This document shows positions 1 to 9,922 of a DNA stretch of 64,000 bases, piece by piece; within the stretch, counting starts at the first letter, position 1; every line of letters begins with the position of its first letter. Origin of the DNA: Paenibacillus sp. XY044 (GTDB lineage: Bacteria > Bacillota > Bacilli > Paenibacillales > Paenibacillaceae). A program made the translations under genes and the position numbers. The stretch lies in the NCBI RefSeq assembly GCF_002257645.1, contig NZ_NQMO01000002.1, forward strand, positions 434,001 to 498,000, in the 5' to 3' direction. The notes beneath the pieces were generated by a model that saw nothing but the letters and a program-made list of their open reading frames with translations, did not search any database and was not told where the DNA came from.

Positions 1-18
1 TGCGGGAGGTAAGGCCTA

Positions 19-1098
19 ATGAATAAATTGTTTAAAATTTTTACCGTGAACAGCCTGTTGACTCCTCTCGTATCGATTGTGCTTGGACTCATCGTGGGGG
101 CCATCATTATGCTGATCGGGGGGTACGATCCGATTTTGGCGTACGGTTCCCTGTTCAGCACCGTGTTTGGGAACTTGTATGATTTTGGGGAAACGATCCG
201 CGAAATTACGCCGCTGATCATGACCGGTCTTGCCGTCGCATTCGCGTTCCGGGCAGGTCTGTTCAACATCGGGGCGGAAGGACAGTACATTGTCGGCATG
301 ACCGCCGCGACAGCGGTCGGGGTCAAGCTGACCGGCCTGCCAATCGTTCTGCATGCGATCGTAGCGATTATTGCCGGTGGATTGGCCGGAGGGATTTGGG
401 CTGGCATTACCGGCTACCTCAAAGCCAAACGCGGGGTGAACGAAGTCATTATTTCGATCATGCTGAACTGGACCGGTCTGTATTTGAGCAACTATATCGT
501 AAGAAATTTCCTGCTTCTCAAGGGCCAGCAGCGCTCCGAAGACATCAAGGATACGGCGTCGATTTCGATCGGTTGGTTGTCCGACATGTTCAGCGATGCG
601 CGTATGCACTGGGGAACGGTGATCGCGATTCTAGCAGCGGTATTCTTCTATGTGTTCATGTGGAAGAGCAAGCAGGGCTATGAGCTGCGGGCTGTAGGAC
701 ATAACGGGGATGCCGCGAAATACGCGGGCATGAACGTGAAGAGCAATATTGTGAAAGCTATGTTTATCAGCGGTATTTTCGCCGGATTGGGCGGCGCCTT
801 CCAGGTGCTCGGCGTATTCCATTACCAGGCGATCTTCACGGGGTCTCCGGGCGTCGGCTTTGACGGAATCGCGGTGGCGCTGATCGGCATGAACCATCCG
901 TTCGGCATTTTGCTGTCCGCCGCCTTGTTCGGCACGCTGACTTACGGCTCCGCAGGAATGAGCTTTGGTGCGGATGTGCCGCCGGAAATTATCCGGATCG
1001 TTATCGGATCCATCATATTCTTTATTGCTGCACAAGGCATTGTGCGCTGGGTTCTGAAGCCCTTCTATCTGAAGCGCAAGAAAGAGAAGGTGTTGTAA
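19..1098 (+). CDS. nupP: Nucleoside ABC importer permease (NupP/YufP-like)
   Basis: Integral-membrane permease subunit of a BmpA/Nup-type ABC importer, expected to move nucleosides across the cytoplasmic membrane together with a second permease, an ATPase and a lipoprotein. The 359-residue product is a string of hydrophobic helices and carries FNIGAEGQ near residue 82, the conserved loop of the LivH-like permease family. The ATG at 19 follows GGGAGG with about 10 bases spacing. The stop is followed directly by the ATG of the partner permease, so the two are co-translated. The ATPase and binding protein should lie left of the window: bases 1-12 read Cys-Gly-Arg-stop in one frame and may be the ATPase tail. 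Substrate is inferred from family only; other BmpA-type purine or ribose substrates are possible. Confidence 0.85.
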   Translation: MNKLFKIFTVNSLLTPLVSIVLGLIVGAIIMLIGGYDPILAYGSLFSTVFGNLYDFGETIREITPLIMTGLAVAFAFRAGLFNIGAEGQYIVGMTAATAVGVKLTGLPIVLHAIVAIIAGGLAGGIWAGITGYLKAKRGVNEVIISIMLNWTGLYLSNYIVRNFLLLKGQQRSEDIKDTASISIGWLSDMFSDARMHWGTVIAILAAVFFYVFMWKSKQGYELRAVGHNGDAAKYAGMNVKSNIVKAMFISGIFAGLGGAFQVLGVFHYQAIFTGSPGVGFDGIAVALIGMNHPFGILLSAALFGTLTYGSAGMSFGADVPPEIIRIVIGSIIFFIAAQGIVRWVLKPFYLKRKKEKVL

Positions 1099-2061
1099 AT
1101 GGATTGGATCACAACAATTGGCCAGCTGCTGAATACGACGCTCGTTTTTTCGACGGCGCTCATCTTTGCTGCCATGGGCGGCATCTTCTCTGAACGCTCC
1201 GGGGTGACGAACATCGGGATTGAGGGCTTGATGACCTTCGGTGCGTTTGCGGCCGGCGTCGCTTCCTATTACGCGGAAGATGCCGGCATGGGGGCGGCTT
1301 CACCTTATATCGGGATGCTCGCCGCGATTGTTATCGGGCTTGTCGCCTCGCTGATTCATGCCGTCGCATCGATTACTTTCAAGGCGGACCAGGTTATCAG
1401 CGGCGTCGTGATCAACTTCCTGGCAACGGGAAGCACTCTCTATATGGTCAAGCTGATGTTTGAAGGCGCAGGAGAAACCCCATTGCTGATGGAGAGTCTC
1501 CAAAAGTGGAAGATTCCTTTCCTCTCCAAGATTCCGATTATCGGGGAGGGCATTTTCAGCAATTACCCGACCACGTACCTGGCTATTATTGTCGTAATAG
1601 TCGCTTCTTATATCCTGTATAAAACCTCTTTCGGCCTTCGTCTGCGCGCGGTCGGCGAACATCCAAGCGCCGCCGACACCGTCGGCGTCAAAGTGCGCCG
1701 GATGCGGTATATCGGGGTCATGATCAGCGGTGCTTTGGCTGCGCTTGGCGGAGCCACGGTTACGCTCACGACAACAAGCACGTTTTCGCATAATACAATT
1801 TCAGGTCAAGGTTTTATCGCCATCGCCGCAATGATTTTCGGGAAATGGAATCCGCTCGGGGCGTTCGGGGCAGCCGTATTTTTCGGCTTTTCCCAGGCCA
1901 TCGGGAACTACTTCCAGCTCTTCGATTGGGCGCATGACATTCCGCAGGAGTTTATTTACATGCTTCCTTACGTATTGACGGTCATCGTTCTGGTGGCGGC
2001 CGTGGGACGCTCGTCTGCACCGGCTGCGCTGGGGGAACCGTACGATCCGGGGAAAAGATAA
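1099..2061 (+). CDS. nupQ: Nucleoside ABC importer permease (NupQ/YufQ-like)
   Basis: Second permease of the same importer, 320 residues. It has the short-form architecture with GVTNIGIEGLMTFGAF near residues 37-52, the counterpart of the FNIGAEGQ loop in its partner. The ATG starts on the base after the upstream stop, with AAAGAGAAGGTG ahead as a modest ribosome site, which suggests translational coupling. The gene closes the operon: a strong hairpin with a T-run follows within 20 bases. Cytoplasmic-membrane location is clear from the hydrophobic profile. Specificity cannot be read from the sequence. Confidence 0.85.
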   Translation: MDWITTIGQLLNTTLVFSTALIFAAMGGIFSERSGVTNIGIEGLMTFGAFAAGVASYYAEDAGMGAASPYIGMLAAIVIGLVASLIHAVASITFKADQVISGVVINFLATGSTLYMVKLMFEGAGETPLLMESLQKWKIPFLSKIPIIGEGIFSNYPTTYLAIIVVIVASYILYKTSFGLRLRAVGEHPSAADTVGVKVRRMRYIGVMISGALAALGGATVTLTTTSTFSHNTISGQGFIAIAAMIFGKWNPLGAFGAAVFFGFSQAIGNYFQLFDWAHDIPQEFIYMLPYVLTVIVLVAAVGRSSAPAALGEPYDPGKR

Positions 2062-2077
2062 TCATTGAGTCGCAACA

Positions 2078-2118
2078 AAAGCTGCATTCCGTAGAGCCGG
2101 AATGCGGCTTTTTTTTAA
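2078..2118 (+). terminator. Intrinsic terminator after nupQ
   Basis: AAGCTGCATTCCG pairs with CGGAATGCGGCTT around a 5-base loop and runs into eight or more T, ending the nucleoside importer operon. Confidence 0.9.
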
Positions 2119-2315
2119 CCTTCGGCGAAAGAGGCCTGTCTTGCCGAGTTCTAATTACAGCTTCCGCCAAATGCAGGCTGATCGGGACGATGATCCCCCG
2201 AACTAGCGCCCGTGATGCGTACTTCACCCAACTTCCTGGGTAACCGGGCTATTGAACAAGCGCCGTGGGGGGCATTCGAATAGATTGGTATGAACACATT
2301 TGGAGGAGGGATTAA

Positions 2316-2654
2316 ATGCAACAGCCTGTGACTCGTAAACACGCCCAGAAGTTTATTGGTAAACATATTGTAGCTGCCAAAAAAGACGGAAGTCTGGTGA
2401 CCGGAAAACTGCTGCGCATCTCCGGCAACCGCCTGATTCTTCAGCGGGACAAAGGGAAAAAGGTTCACACCAAAGCGATCATTCCGCTCGTCTTGTTTGA
2501 TCTGCTGGCGATCGGAACGGCTCCATTCGCCTACGGCTCTTATGGGGGGTTCGGCGGCGGAGTTCCTTATAACGGCTACGGCCCAGGCTTCGGCCCAGGC
2601 ACCGGCCCGGCTGGATATCCAGGAGGCTATCCTTACGGTGGCGGATTTTGGTAA
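2316..2654 (+). CDS. Small basic protein with Lsm-like N-terminus and Gly/Pro/Tyr-rich tail
   Basis: 112 residues, function not recognised. Residues 1-55 are basic and look like a small beta-barrel (GKHIVAAKKDGSLVTGKLLR, then NRLILQRDKG), resembling Lsm/YlxS-like folds in which a short strand pattern binds RNA or protein. Residues about 55-68 are hydrophobic (IIPLVLFDLLAIGTAPFA). Residues 70-112 are almost entirely Gly, Pro and Tyr, a low-complexity tail like those of spore-coat or surface proteins. The start is supported by GGAGGAGGG about 8 bases upstream. It stands alone between a terminator and a convergent acetyltransferase gene. A coat or exosporium role is possible but unproven. Confidence 0.65.
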   Translation: MQQPVTRKHAQKFIGKHIVAAKKDGSLVTGKLLRISGNRLILQRDKGKKVHTKAIIPLVLFDLLAIGTAPFAYGSYGGFGGGVPYNGYGPGFGPGTGPAGYPGGYPYGGGFW

Positions 2655-2705
2655 GCCATTAATCCTTGGTTCGCTTAAGGGGGTTGTAAGTGGTTTCCGC
2701 CACGG

Positions 2706-3152
2706 CTAGGAGAGCTGTTTTTCCAATTCGTGGCACTGGTTTTTTGCATGGTACTTGATGTTAAAATACCCTAATTTTTGATAAAATATCATACCGTTTG
2801 CATTCCCGGAATCAACCATGACTTTCGACCGTTTGCACCCGCGTGACAACGCAAATCTTTCAGCATGGGCCATCAGAAGATTCCCCCATCTTTTGCGCTG
2901 TGATTCGGGTGCGACGGCCAACATGTCGATATAGAGCAGATCGCCGTGCAGCATAAAGTGGACAAATCCCACCGGATCCCCTTCGTAGTAGGGGGAAGCG
3001 ATGAGCGTCACGCCGCGGTTCATGCGTCCGGGAAGATCCTTGCGCACCTGCTCCAATTGGCTTTTGTTCATATGGGACAGCGGGACAAGCTGGGTCTCGA
3101 TCAAATGCATGATAACAGCATCGTCCTGCTTGGGTCTGCGGTATCTAATCAT
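2706..3152 (-). CDS. GNAT-family N-acetyltransferase
   Basis: Predicted cytoplasmic acetyl-CoA-dependent acetyltransferase, 148 residues. The central part reads YIDMLAVAPESQRKRWGNLLMAHAERFA, containing the family's V-x-P-x-x-Q/R-x-x-G/W acetyl-CoA pyrophosphate loop; the C-terminal half has DSGNANGMIFYQKLGYF, the usual late-GNAT N-x-x-A/G-x-x-F/Y-Y-x-K-x-G-F. The frame stays open further upstream, but the ATG at 3152 has GGAGG at a good distance and the conserved domain begins there, so I use it. Substrate unknown. Convergent with the Lsm-like gene. Confidence 0.75.
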   Translation of the reverse strand: MIRYRRPKQDDAVIMHLIETQLVPLSHMNKSQLEQVRKDLPGRMNRGVTLIASPYYEGDPVGFVHFMLHGDLLYIDMLAVAPESQRKRWGNLLMAHAERFALSRGCKRSKVMVDSGNANGMIFYQKLGYFNIKYHAKNQCHELEKQLS

Positions 3153-3296
3153 AGAGTCTGTCCTCCGTTCTGCTGCCCAAATCATCGATGAGCGACATAC
3201 GTCATCATATGAAATTAGGGGTGGGCGGTGTGCCGAAAGTTCCCGGGAAAATGGAGGACAAAAGCAGACATGTATTTTTTTATCCGAATCTGGGTA

Positions 3297-3325
3297 TTGA
3301 CTATAGAATCGATGGGTCATATAAT
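3297..3325 (+). promoter_or_regulatory. Sigma-A promoter of the ilv T-box leader
   Basis: TTGACT (3297-3302), exactly 17 bases, then TATAAT (3320-3325). It sits directly ahead of the T-box leader and has nothing else to drive, so it should make the ilvB leader transcript. Confidence 0.85.
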
Positions 3326-3334
3326 GTGTCTAAA

Positions 3335-3700
3335 CATTTTATCGAGTATACAGTCATCGGCAATGAAGAGGACGAAGTTTAAAGGGCTCTTTTGAACAGA
3401 GAGTGGGAGGATCTGCTGCAACCTCCGCCAAAACCCCTTTTATACGAGCTCACCTCGGAGCTGTTCTCCTGAAAAGCGCTAAGCCTATTAGGGAGAATCG
3501 TCAGGTCCACGTTACGGACTCAAGGTATGGAAACGGATGAGCCATCGATGTAGAGGCACCGTTCCTCGTTTTCTATACCTGCTGAGGCTGTGCACTGTGA
3601 AGTGCGGAGCAAATATGGGTGGTACCACGGAAGAACAACCTTTCGTCCCTCACACAAAGATTTTGTGTGATGAGGGATGGAAGGTTTTTTTGTTTACCAT
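3335..3700 (+). promoter_or_regulatory. T-box riboswitch leader of ilvBNC, probably Leu-specific
   Basis: The antiterminator T-box GGGTGGTACCACGG lies at 3617-3630, followed by the terminator hairpin (CCTCACACAAA pairing with TTTGTGTGATGAGG, then a T-run to about 3692). Stem I holds AGAGAGTGGGAGG near 3401. CTC at 3454-3456, followed by GGAGCTGTTCTCCTGA, fits the specifier-loop layout and would read leucine, matching Bacillus ilv-leu leaders. Uncharged tRNA-Leu binding would favour antitermination and expression of ilvB. The T-box class is certain; the specifier assignment is by eye. Confidence 0.93.
3637..3693 (+). terminator. Leader terminator of the ilv T-box
   Basis: A long hairpin (AACCTTTCGTCCCTCACACAAA against TTTGTGTGATGAGGGATGGAAGGTT, written here in two parts) ends in seven T. 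The 5' arm overlaps the sequence just after the T-box, so it is mutually exclusive with the antiterminator. Confidence 0.9.
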
Positions 3701-3739
3701 CACAAAAAAATGAACGTATTCTTGAGAGGAGGATGACTG

Positions 3740-5482
3740 ATGAGCGCGCAAATTCCTGAAGTGCGGTCTACAGAACAATTACGTGAGAAATGGATGAAGC
3801 CGGAAGTCATTTCCGGCTCGGAAATACTGCTTCGCAGCCTTCTGCTGGAAGGTGTCGAGTGTGTTTTCGGGTATCCGGGCGGGGCAGTGCTTTACATTTA
3901 CGATGCGATGTATGGATTTAAGGATTTCAAACATGTGCTGACTCGTCATGAGCAGGGAGCAATCCATGCGGCAGACGGTTACGCACGGGCAAGCGGCAAA
4001 GTCGGCGTGTGTATAGCAACATCGGGACCGGGGGCGACCAACCTGGTCACAGGAATTGCCACCGCTTATATGGATTCCGTCCCTCTGGTTGTTATCACGG
4101 GTAATGTCGCAACTAGCCTGATTGGAACGGATGCTTTTCAGGAGGCCGACATTACCGGCATCACCATGCCGATCACGAAGCACAGCTATCTCGTCAGAGA
4201 CGTTAAGGAACTTCCGAGAATCATTCACGAAGCTTTCCACATTGCTTCGACCGGCCGCAAAGGCCCGGTGCTGATCGACATTCCGAAGGATGTATCGGCG
4301 GCGCTCACGCTGTTCGAACCGGGAAGCAGCATCAACCTTCGCGGATACAACCCGCGCCTGGTGCCTAACAAGCTTCAGCTCGACAAGCTGGTTGCAGCGA
4401 TCGAAGAGAGTGAGCGGCCGATGATCATTGCCGGCGGCGGCGTAATTTACTCCGGCGGACATGAAGCGCTGTATGAATTCGTGAAGCGGACCGAAATTCC
4501 GATTACGACCACGCTTCTCGGTCTGGGCGCATTCCCAAGCGGGCAAGAGCTCTGGACGGGCATGCCGGGTATGCACGGAACTTACGCCTCCAACATGGCG
4601 ATTCAAGAGTCGGACCTGCTGATCAACATCGGCGCGCGGTTCGATGACCGGGTCACAGGCAAATTGAACGGATTTGCTCCGAACGCGAAAATCGTGCACA
4701 TCGACATCGATCCGGCGGAAATCGGCAAAAACGTGCCGACGGACATTCCGATCGTAGGCGATTGCAAGACGGTGCTGGAAATGCTGAACAACGACGTGAC
4801 ACGGGCTGGCAAAGCCGATGCCTGGAGAACCCGGGTTCAGCAGTGGAAGCTGGAGCATCCGCTACGCTACGCTGATTCGGATACGGAGCTTAAGCCGCAA
4901 TGGGTCATCGAGCTGCTGAACGATACGACAAAGGGCGAAGCGATCGTCACTACCGACGTAGGACAGCATCAAATGTGGGCGGCACAGTACTATAAGTTCA
5001 ATCAGCCGCGCTCCTGGGTGACCTCGGGCGGACTCGGAACGATGGGATTCGGACTTCCTTCCGCCATCGGCGCCCAAATGGCCAATCCGGAAAGACTCGT
5101 CATTTCGGTCAATGGTGACGGCGGCATGCAGATGTGCTCCCAGGAGCTTGCCATCTGCGCCATCAACAACATTCCGGTGAAGGTAGTCATCATCAACAAC
5201 CAGGTGCTCGGCATGGTACGTCAGTGGCAGGAGCTGATTTACGATAACCGATACAGCCATATCGACCTGGAAGGAAGCCCGGATTTCGTTAAACTGGCCG
5301 AGGCTTACGGAGTGAAGGGACTTCGGGCGACGAACAAGGAAGAGGCCAGAACGGCCTGGAAAGAAGCGCTCGAAACACCGGGACCTGTCGTTGTGGAATT
5401 TGTGGTCAGCAAGGGTGAGAACGTGTATCCGATGGTAACTCAAGGCTCGACCATTGATCAAATGTTGATGGGGGATGCATAA
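3740..5482 (+). CDS. ilvB: Acetolactate synthase large (catalytic) subunit
   Basis: Condenses two pyruvates to 2-acetolactate, or pyruvate with 2-oxobutyrate to 2-aceto-2-hydroxybutyrate, the first common step to valine, leucine and isoleucine. 580 residues, normal length. The catalytic Glu is in [15 protein letters not shown]; the FAD/pyrimidine-binding middle domain follows; the ThDP-Mg motif runs from [16 protein letters not shown] to the NN of VVIINNQ. The ATG at 3740 follows GAGAGGAGGATGAC. First gene of ilvBNC; it stops 2 bases before ilvN, so the subunits are coupled. Controlled by the T-box upstream. Very secure. Confidence 0.97.
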   Translation: MSAQIPEVRSTEQLREKWMKPEVISGSEILLRSLLLEGVECVFGYPGGAVLYIYDAMYGFKDFKHVLTRHEQGAIHAADGYARASGKVGVCIATSGPGATNLVTGIATAYMDSVPLVVITGNVATSLIGTDAFQEADITGITMPITKHSYLVRDVKELPRIIHEAFHIASTGRKGPVLIDIPKDVSAALTLFEPGSSINLRGYNPRLVPNKLQLDKLVAAIEESERPMIIAGGGVIYSGGHEALYEFVKRTEIPITTTLLGLGAFPSGQELWTGMPGMHGTYASNMAIQESDLLINIGARFDDRVTGKLNGFAPNAKIVHIDIDPAEIGKNVPTDIPIVGDCKTVLEMLNNDVTRAGKADAWRTRVQQWKLEHPLRYADSDTELKPQWVIELLNDTTKGEAIVTTDVGQHQMWAAQYYKFNQPRSWVTSGGLGTMGFGLPSAIGAQMANPERLVISVNGDGGMQMCSQELAICAINNIPVKVVIINNQVLGMVRQWQELIYDNRYSHIDLEGSPDFVKLAEAYGVKGLRATNKEEARTAWKEALETPGPVVVEFVVSKGENVYPMVTQGSTIDQMLMGDA

Positions 5483-5484
5483 AT

Positions 5485-5970
5485 ATGAGCATGAGACATA
5501 CCATTGCCGTTCTTGTGAATGACCAGCCGGGCGTGCTGCAGCGGGTATCCGGACTGTTTGGACGCCGCGGCTTCAACATTGAGAGCATTACGGTCGGGCA
5601 GTCGGAAGAAGCGGGGCTCTCCCGTATGGTCATCGTCACAATCGGTGACGACATGACGCTGGAGCAAATCGAGAAGCAGCTGTACAAATTGATCGATGTC
5701 ATCAAGGTCATCAACCTCAGTTCCAAGCCGATGGTGGCACGGGAGCTGGCACTGATCAAGGTGAGCGCGGAGCCGGCGGAGCGTCCGGAAATCCTCGGCG
5801 TCGTAGAAACGTTCCGCGCTTCGGTCGTAGACATTGGAACCAGCAGCATCATGGTGCAGGTAGTCGGGGACTCTTCGAAGATCGACGCCATGATCGAGCT
5901 GCTGAAGCCATACGGGATCCGGGAGCTGTCGCGCACCGGGGTCACCGCCATGATTCGTGGAAATGCATAA
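5485..5970 (+). CDS. ilvN: Acetolactate synthase small (regulatory) subunit
   Basis: Regulatory partner of IlvB that raises activity and usually confers valine feedback. 161 residues: an N-terminal ACT domain (HTIAVLVNDQPGVLQRVSGLF, continuing with GRRGFNIESITVG) and a C-terminal extension typical of IlvN/IlvH. It follows ilvB after 2 bases. In Bacillus the gene is often called ilvH; nothing here separates the two names. Downstream, 151 bases with a small hairpin precede ilvC. Confidence 0.96.
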   Translation: MSMRHTIAVLVNDQPGVLQRVSGLFGRRGFNIESITVGQSEEAGLSRMVIVTIGDDMTLEQIEKQLYKLIDVIKVINLSSKPMVARELALIKVSAEPAERPEILGVVETFRASVVDIGTSSIMVQVVGDSSKIDAMIELLKPYGIRELSRTGVTAMIRGNA

Positions 5971-5998
5971 TCATACAAAACAGCATACACATTAAATT

Positions 5999-6014
5999 CC
6001 CGCTAAAGAGCGGG
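5999..6014 (+). other. Small GC hairpin between ilvN and ilvC
   Basis: CCCGC, loop TAAAGA, GCGGG, followed by GGTTTG and no T-run. It could be an RNA-processing or stability element separating ilvBN from ilvC message; no function is shown. The rest of the 151-base gap has no ORF. Confidence 0.35.
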
Positions 6015-6100
6015 GGTTTGAAGGGATCGGATCCGAAAGCGGGACAAACCGGGTGCAAGGTCCTTTGAAACACCCGCTCTTTATGAAGGGTTCTTTTTAA

Positions 6101-7114
<1,014 letters not shown>

Positions 7115-7139
7115 AGTCTACAGCTCTTATCAATTTATA

Positions 7140-7180
7140 AAAAAGGCGGATTCCCCGATTTAGAGGGGATCCGCCTTTTG
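7140..7180 (+). terminator. Intrinsic terminator after ilvC
   Basis: AAAAGGCGGATTCCCC, loop, GGGGATCCGCCTTTT. It ends ilvBNC; the convergent aldo/keto reductase stops about 125 bases further on. Confidence 0.9.
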
Positions 7181-7306
7181 CATTTCTGAAGCAACGATTT
7201 GGGCTGATATGACGCTTCCCAATTTCCGCGAACAATGAGGCAGCAATGAGGCATCTGCTGCCAATTCGGGAGATCGCCGTTAGGGTGGCACGGCGTTCAT
7301 GCCCGT

Positions 7307-8287
7307 TTACCAGGCATACGCCTCCGGAGCGGCTCCGCCCGGTCCCGGGAAGATTTCGTCCAGCCGCTTCAGCACGGCTTCATCCAGCTTGATTTCCAGC
7401 GCGCCAAGGGAGCTTTCCAACTGTTCCAGCGTCCGTGGCCCGATGATCGGCGCGGTCACCGCCGGATTGCTCAGCAGCCAGGCGATTGCGACGTTGTCCT
7501 GCGGCTCGCCGAGCTCGTTGCACAATTCGGCAAACGCCTCGAGCTTGGCGCGATGCTTCTCGATGCGCTCCGCGCTTCCGCCGCTGCGGGTGCCTTCCAG
7601 CTTCTTCAACGCGTTGCGTCCGAGCAATCCGCCGTCGAGCGGGCTCCACGGGATCACACCGAGGCCAAGGCTTTGCGCGGCAGGCAGCACTTCCAGCTCC
7701 GGAAGGCGGCAGTTCAGGCTGTATTTATGCTGCTCGGACACCAGCCCGAGGAAATGGCGGTTCTTCGCTTCGCTTTGGGCGATAGCCAGCTGCCAGGCAG
7801 CAAAGTTGCTGGAGCCGACGTAGCCGATTTTGCCCTGGTTCGCCGCGATCTCAAAAGCGCCCCACAGCTCGTCCCAAGTAACGTTCGGGTCGACATGGTG
7901 CATTTGGTACAACTCGATATGGTCGGTCTGCAGGCGCCGGAGCGATCCTTCCAGATGTCTGCGGATTTTGTATGAGGACAAGCCCCGTGCTCCATTCGGA
8001 CCGTCCGCCGGGTCGCTCATGTCGCCATGAACCTTGGTGGCGAGGACCACCTTTTCGCGGCGGCCGCCGCCTTGGGCAAACCAGCGGCCAATAATCGTTT
8101 CGGTCAAGCCGGAGTTTTCGCCCCAGCCGTAAATGTTAGCGGTATCAAAAAATTGAACGCCGGCGTCAAGCGCCGCATCCATGATGCGGAATGCTTCTTT
8201 CTCGTCCGTCGCCGGACCGAAGTTCATCGTTCCAAGGCACAAGCGGCTGACCTTTAAACCCGATTTTCCCAGATACGTATACTGCAT
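7307..8287 (-). CDS. Aldo/keto reductase
   Basis: NAD(P)H-dependent carbonyl reductase of the TIM-barrel AKR superfamily, cytosolic. 326 residues from the chosen ATG. The family tetrad is visible: Asp in FFDTANIYG, Tyr in the same segment, Lys in LATKVHGD, His in YQMHHVD. The C-terminal half has the usual cofactor region (GPRTLEQLESSLGAL). The frame opens 12 bases earlier at a TTG inside the GGAG ribosome site; the ATG at 8287 is better placed and matches the family start MxYxxLGxSGLKVS. It lies on the opposite strand between ilvC and leuB, splitting the branched-chain genes. Substrate cannot be deduced. Confidence 0.88.
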   Translation of the reverse strand: MQYTYLGKSGLKVSRLCLGTMNFGPATDEKEAFRIMDAALDAGVQFFDTANIYGWGENSGLTETIIGRWFAQGGGRREKVVLATKVHGDMSDPADGPNGARGLSSYKIRRHLEGSLRRLQTDHIELYQMHHVDPNVTWDELWGAFEIAANQGKIGYVGSSNFAAWQLAIAQSEAKNRHFLGLVSEQHKYSLNCRLPELEVLPAAQSLGLGVIPWSPLDGGLLGRNALKKLEGTRSGGSAERIEKHRAKLEAFAELCNELGEPQDNVAIAWLLSNPAVTAPIIGPRTLEQLESSLGALEIKLDEAVLKRLDEIFPGPGGAAPEAYAW

Positions 8288-8546
8288 GAATCCGTTCAAC
8301 TCCTTCGCGATTTAAGAGTATTAGTCCAAGCAATATCATTGTACCCGGAATAATCAGGAAAAGAAATGTGCCATGTTAAGGGCAGGTATAGAATAAATGA
8401 ATCGATGCGGCAAGCTTATAGGAAAATACTATTAAGGTCATAGATTCTATATCTTGGTCAACGCTCTCCTTCATGTGTTACAACAGTATATAGAGAATTA
8501 GGACAGTGAAACTGAGGTACTTGTACCTGAAGGAGTGACTGATATT

Positions 8547-9626
8547 ATGGCAGAGGTTAAAAAAATTGCAGTAATCGCAGGGGACGGCATCGGGCCGGAG
8601 GTTGTCGGAGAAGCGGAGAAAGTGCTCAAGCGTACGGAAGAACTGTTCGGCTACTCGTTTGAAACGGAGCATGCGCTGTTCGGGGGAATCGCAATCGATG
8701 AGAAGGGAACCCCGCTTCCGGAAGAAACGCTGGCGGTGTGTAAAAGTGCAGACGCAGTGCTGCTTGGCGCGGTAGGCGGACCAAAATGGGATAACAATCC
8801 GAAGGAGCTCCGTCCGGAGACCGGGCTGCTCGGCATCCGCAAGGCGCTCGGTTTATTCTCGAATCTGCGTCCGGCTGTCGTGTTCGACTGCCTGAAGGAT
8901 GCATCGACGCTGAAGCCTGAGGTTCTGGAAGGCACGGACCTGATGGTCGTGCGCGAGCTGACCGGCGGGATTTACTTCGGCGATAAGCTGAGACGCCAAG
9001 GCGAGCATGGCGAAGAAGCGGTGGACACTTGCGTGTACAATGTGGCGGAAGTGGAACGGATCGTACGTCAAGCTTTTGAAATCGCCCAGAAGCGCCGCAA
9101 GAAGCTCGCCTCCGTCGACAAGGCGAACGTGCTGGAAACTTCCCGCCTGTGGCGTGAAGTGGTGAACCGGGTCGCTCCGGATTATCCGGATGTGGAGCTG
9201 GAGCATGTGCTTGTCGACAACTGCGCGATGCAGCTGCTGCGCCGTCCATCCAGCTTCGACGTCATCGTGACAGAGAACATGTTCGGCGATATTCTGAGCG
9301 ATGAAGCTGCAATGCTGACCGGGTCCATCGGCATGCTGTCTTCCGCTTCGATGGGAGAAGGCGCATTCGGCTTGTATGAGCCGGTTCATGGTTCCGCACC
9401 GGATATCGCGGGACAGAATCTGGCGAATCCGATTGCCACGATTTTGTCGCTGGCGCTGATGTTCCGCCTCACGTTTGGATACGGCGATGCGGCTGACGCG
9501 ATCGAAGCAGCTGTAGCTGAGGTGCTGAATGCAGGACATCGCACAGGCGACATCGCTGTGGATAAGAGCAAGGCGATCGGCACCCGGGAGATGGGCGACC
9601 TTATCGTGGCTGCGATGAAGAAGTAA
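8547..9626 (+). CDS. leuB: 3-isopropylmalate dehydrogenase
   Basis: Oxidatively decarboxylates 3-isopropylmalate to 2-oxoisocaproate in leucine synthesis, with NAD+ and a divalent metal. 359 residues. Family landmarks: GDGIGPEV at the N-terminus, [10 protein letters not shown] mid-protein, the metal-binding segment [20 protein letters not shown], and the NAD loop [16 protein letters not shown] 12 bases upstream overlaps the AAGGAG site, so the ATG at 8547 is taken as start. leuB stands alone: no leuA, leuC or leuD is in the window and no T-box is visible in the 259 bases upstream. A short hairpin (AGGTACTTGTACCT, 8514-8527) sits just before the ribosome site. Confidence 0.96.
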   Translation: MAEVKKIAVIAGDGIGPEVVGEAEKVLKRTEELFGYSFETEHALFGGIAIDEKGTPLPEETLAVCKSADAVLLGAVGGPKWDNNPKELRPETGLLGIRKALGLFSNLRPAVVFDCLKDASTLKPEVLEGTDLMVVRELTGGIYFGDKLRRQGEHGEEAVDTCVYNVAEVERIVRQAFEIAQKRRKKLASVDKANVLETSRLWREVVNRVAPDYPDVELEHVLVDNCAMQLLRRPSSFDVIVTENMFGDILSDEAAMLTGSIGMLSSASMGEGAFGLYEPVHGSAPDIAGQNLANPIATILSLALMFRLTFGYGDAADAIEAAVAEVLNAGHRTGDIAVDKSKAIGTREMGDLIVAAMKK

Positions 9627-9683
9627 TTTTCAAGGCGAAATCGAGGTCGATTTTTACGCTATATTAATGAAGTGATTTTTTCG

Positions 9684-9722
9684 AGAAGGGTGCTGCCGGG
9701 TGACCGGCGGCCCCTTTTTTCA
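9684..9722 (+). terminator. Intrinsic terminator after leuB
   Basis: GGGTGCTGCCGG, loop GTGA, CCGGCGGCCCC, then six T. The stem has one mismatch/bulge. Confidence 0.8.
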
Positions 9723-9771
9723 AACCTATCGCTAATTCAATTCTGGTGAAAAGTTCACGGTTTTTTCTTAA

Positions 9772-9786
9772 TTATAATTATTATAA
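9772..9786 (+). promoter_or_regulatory. PerR box upstream of the peroxiredoxin gene
   Basis: TTATAATTATTATAA matches the published Bacillus PerR consensus TTATAATNATTATAA at every defined position. It lies about 20 bases upstream of the best -35 and also overlaps the -35 zone of a weaker upstream TATAAT (9799-9804). The spacing allows repression of the upstream start; the effect on the downstream one is less clear. Confidence 0.88.
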
Positions 9787-9805
9787 ATAAATAACGTATA
9801 TAATC

Positions 9806-9834
9806 TTGACTTTGAATTCATCGGATGATACCAT
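9806..9834 (+). promoter_or_regulatory. Probable promoter of the peroxiredoxin gene
   Basis: TTGACT (9806-9811), 17-base spacer, TACCAT (9829-9834). The -35 is strong and the -10 weak (4 of 6). The PerR box lies just upstream. Confidence 0.55.
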
Positions 9835-9922
9835 TTGAAATGTAGATTCCACTTGGGATGCAATACGATACTCAATCTAGAAAACAGCTGTTGTTCTTTA
9901 TATTAAAGGAGGAATTTTTGAC

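Noticed and set aside
3188-3382. 64-codon plus-strand frame over the ilv promoter
   Set aside because: It contains the -35, spacer and -10 of the ilv promoter, lacks a ribosome site, and its product matches nothing.
8288-8546. Possible T-box or leucine leader upstream of leuB
   Set aside because: No GGGTGGNACC-type T-box sequence and no terminator with T-run; only a 5-bp hairpin just before the ribosome site.
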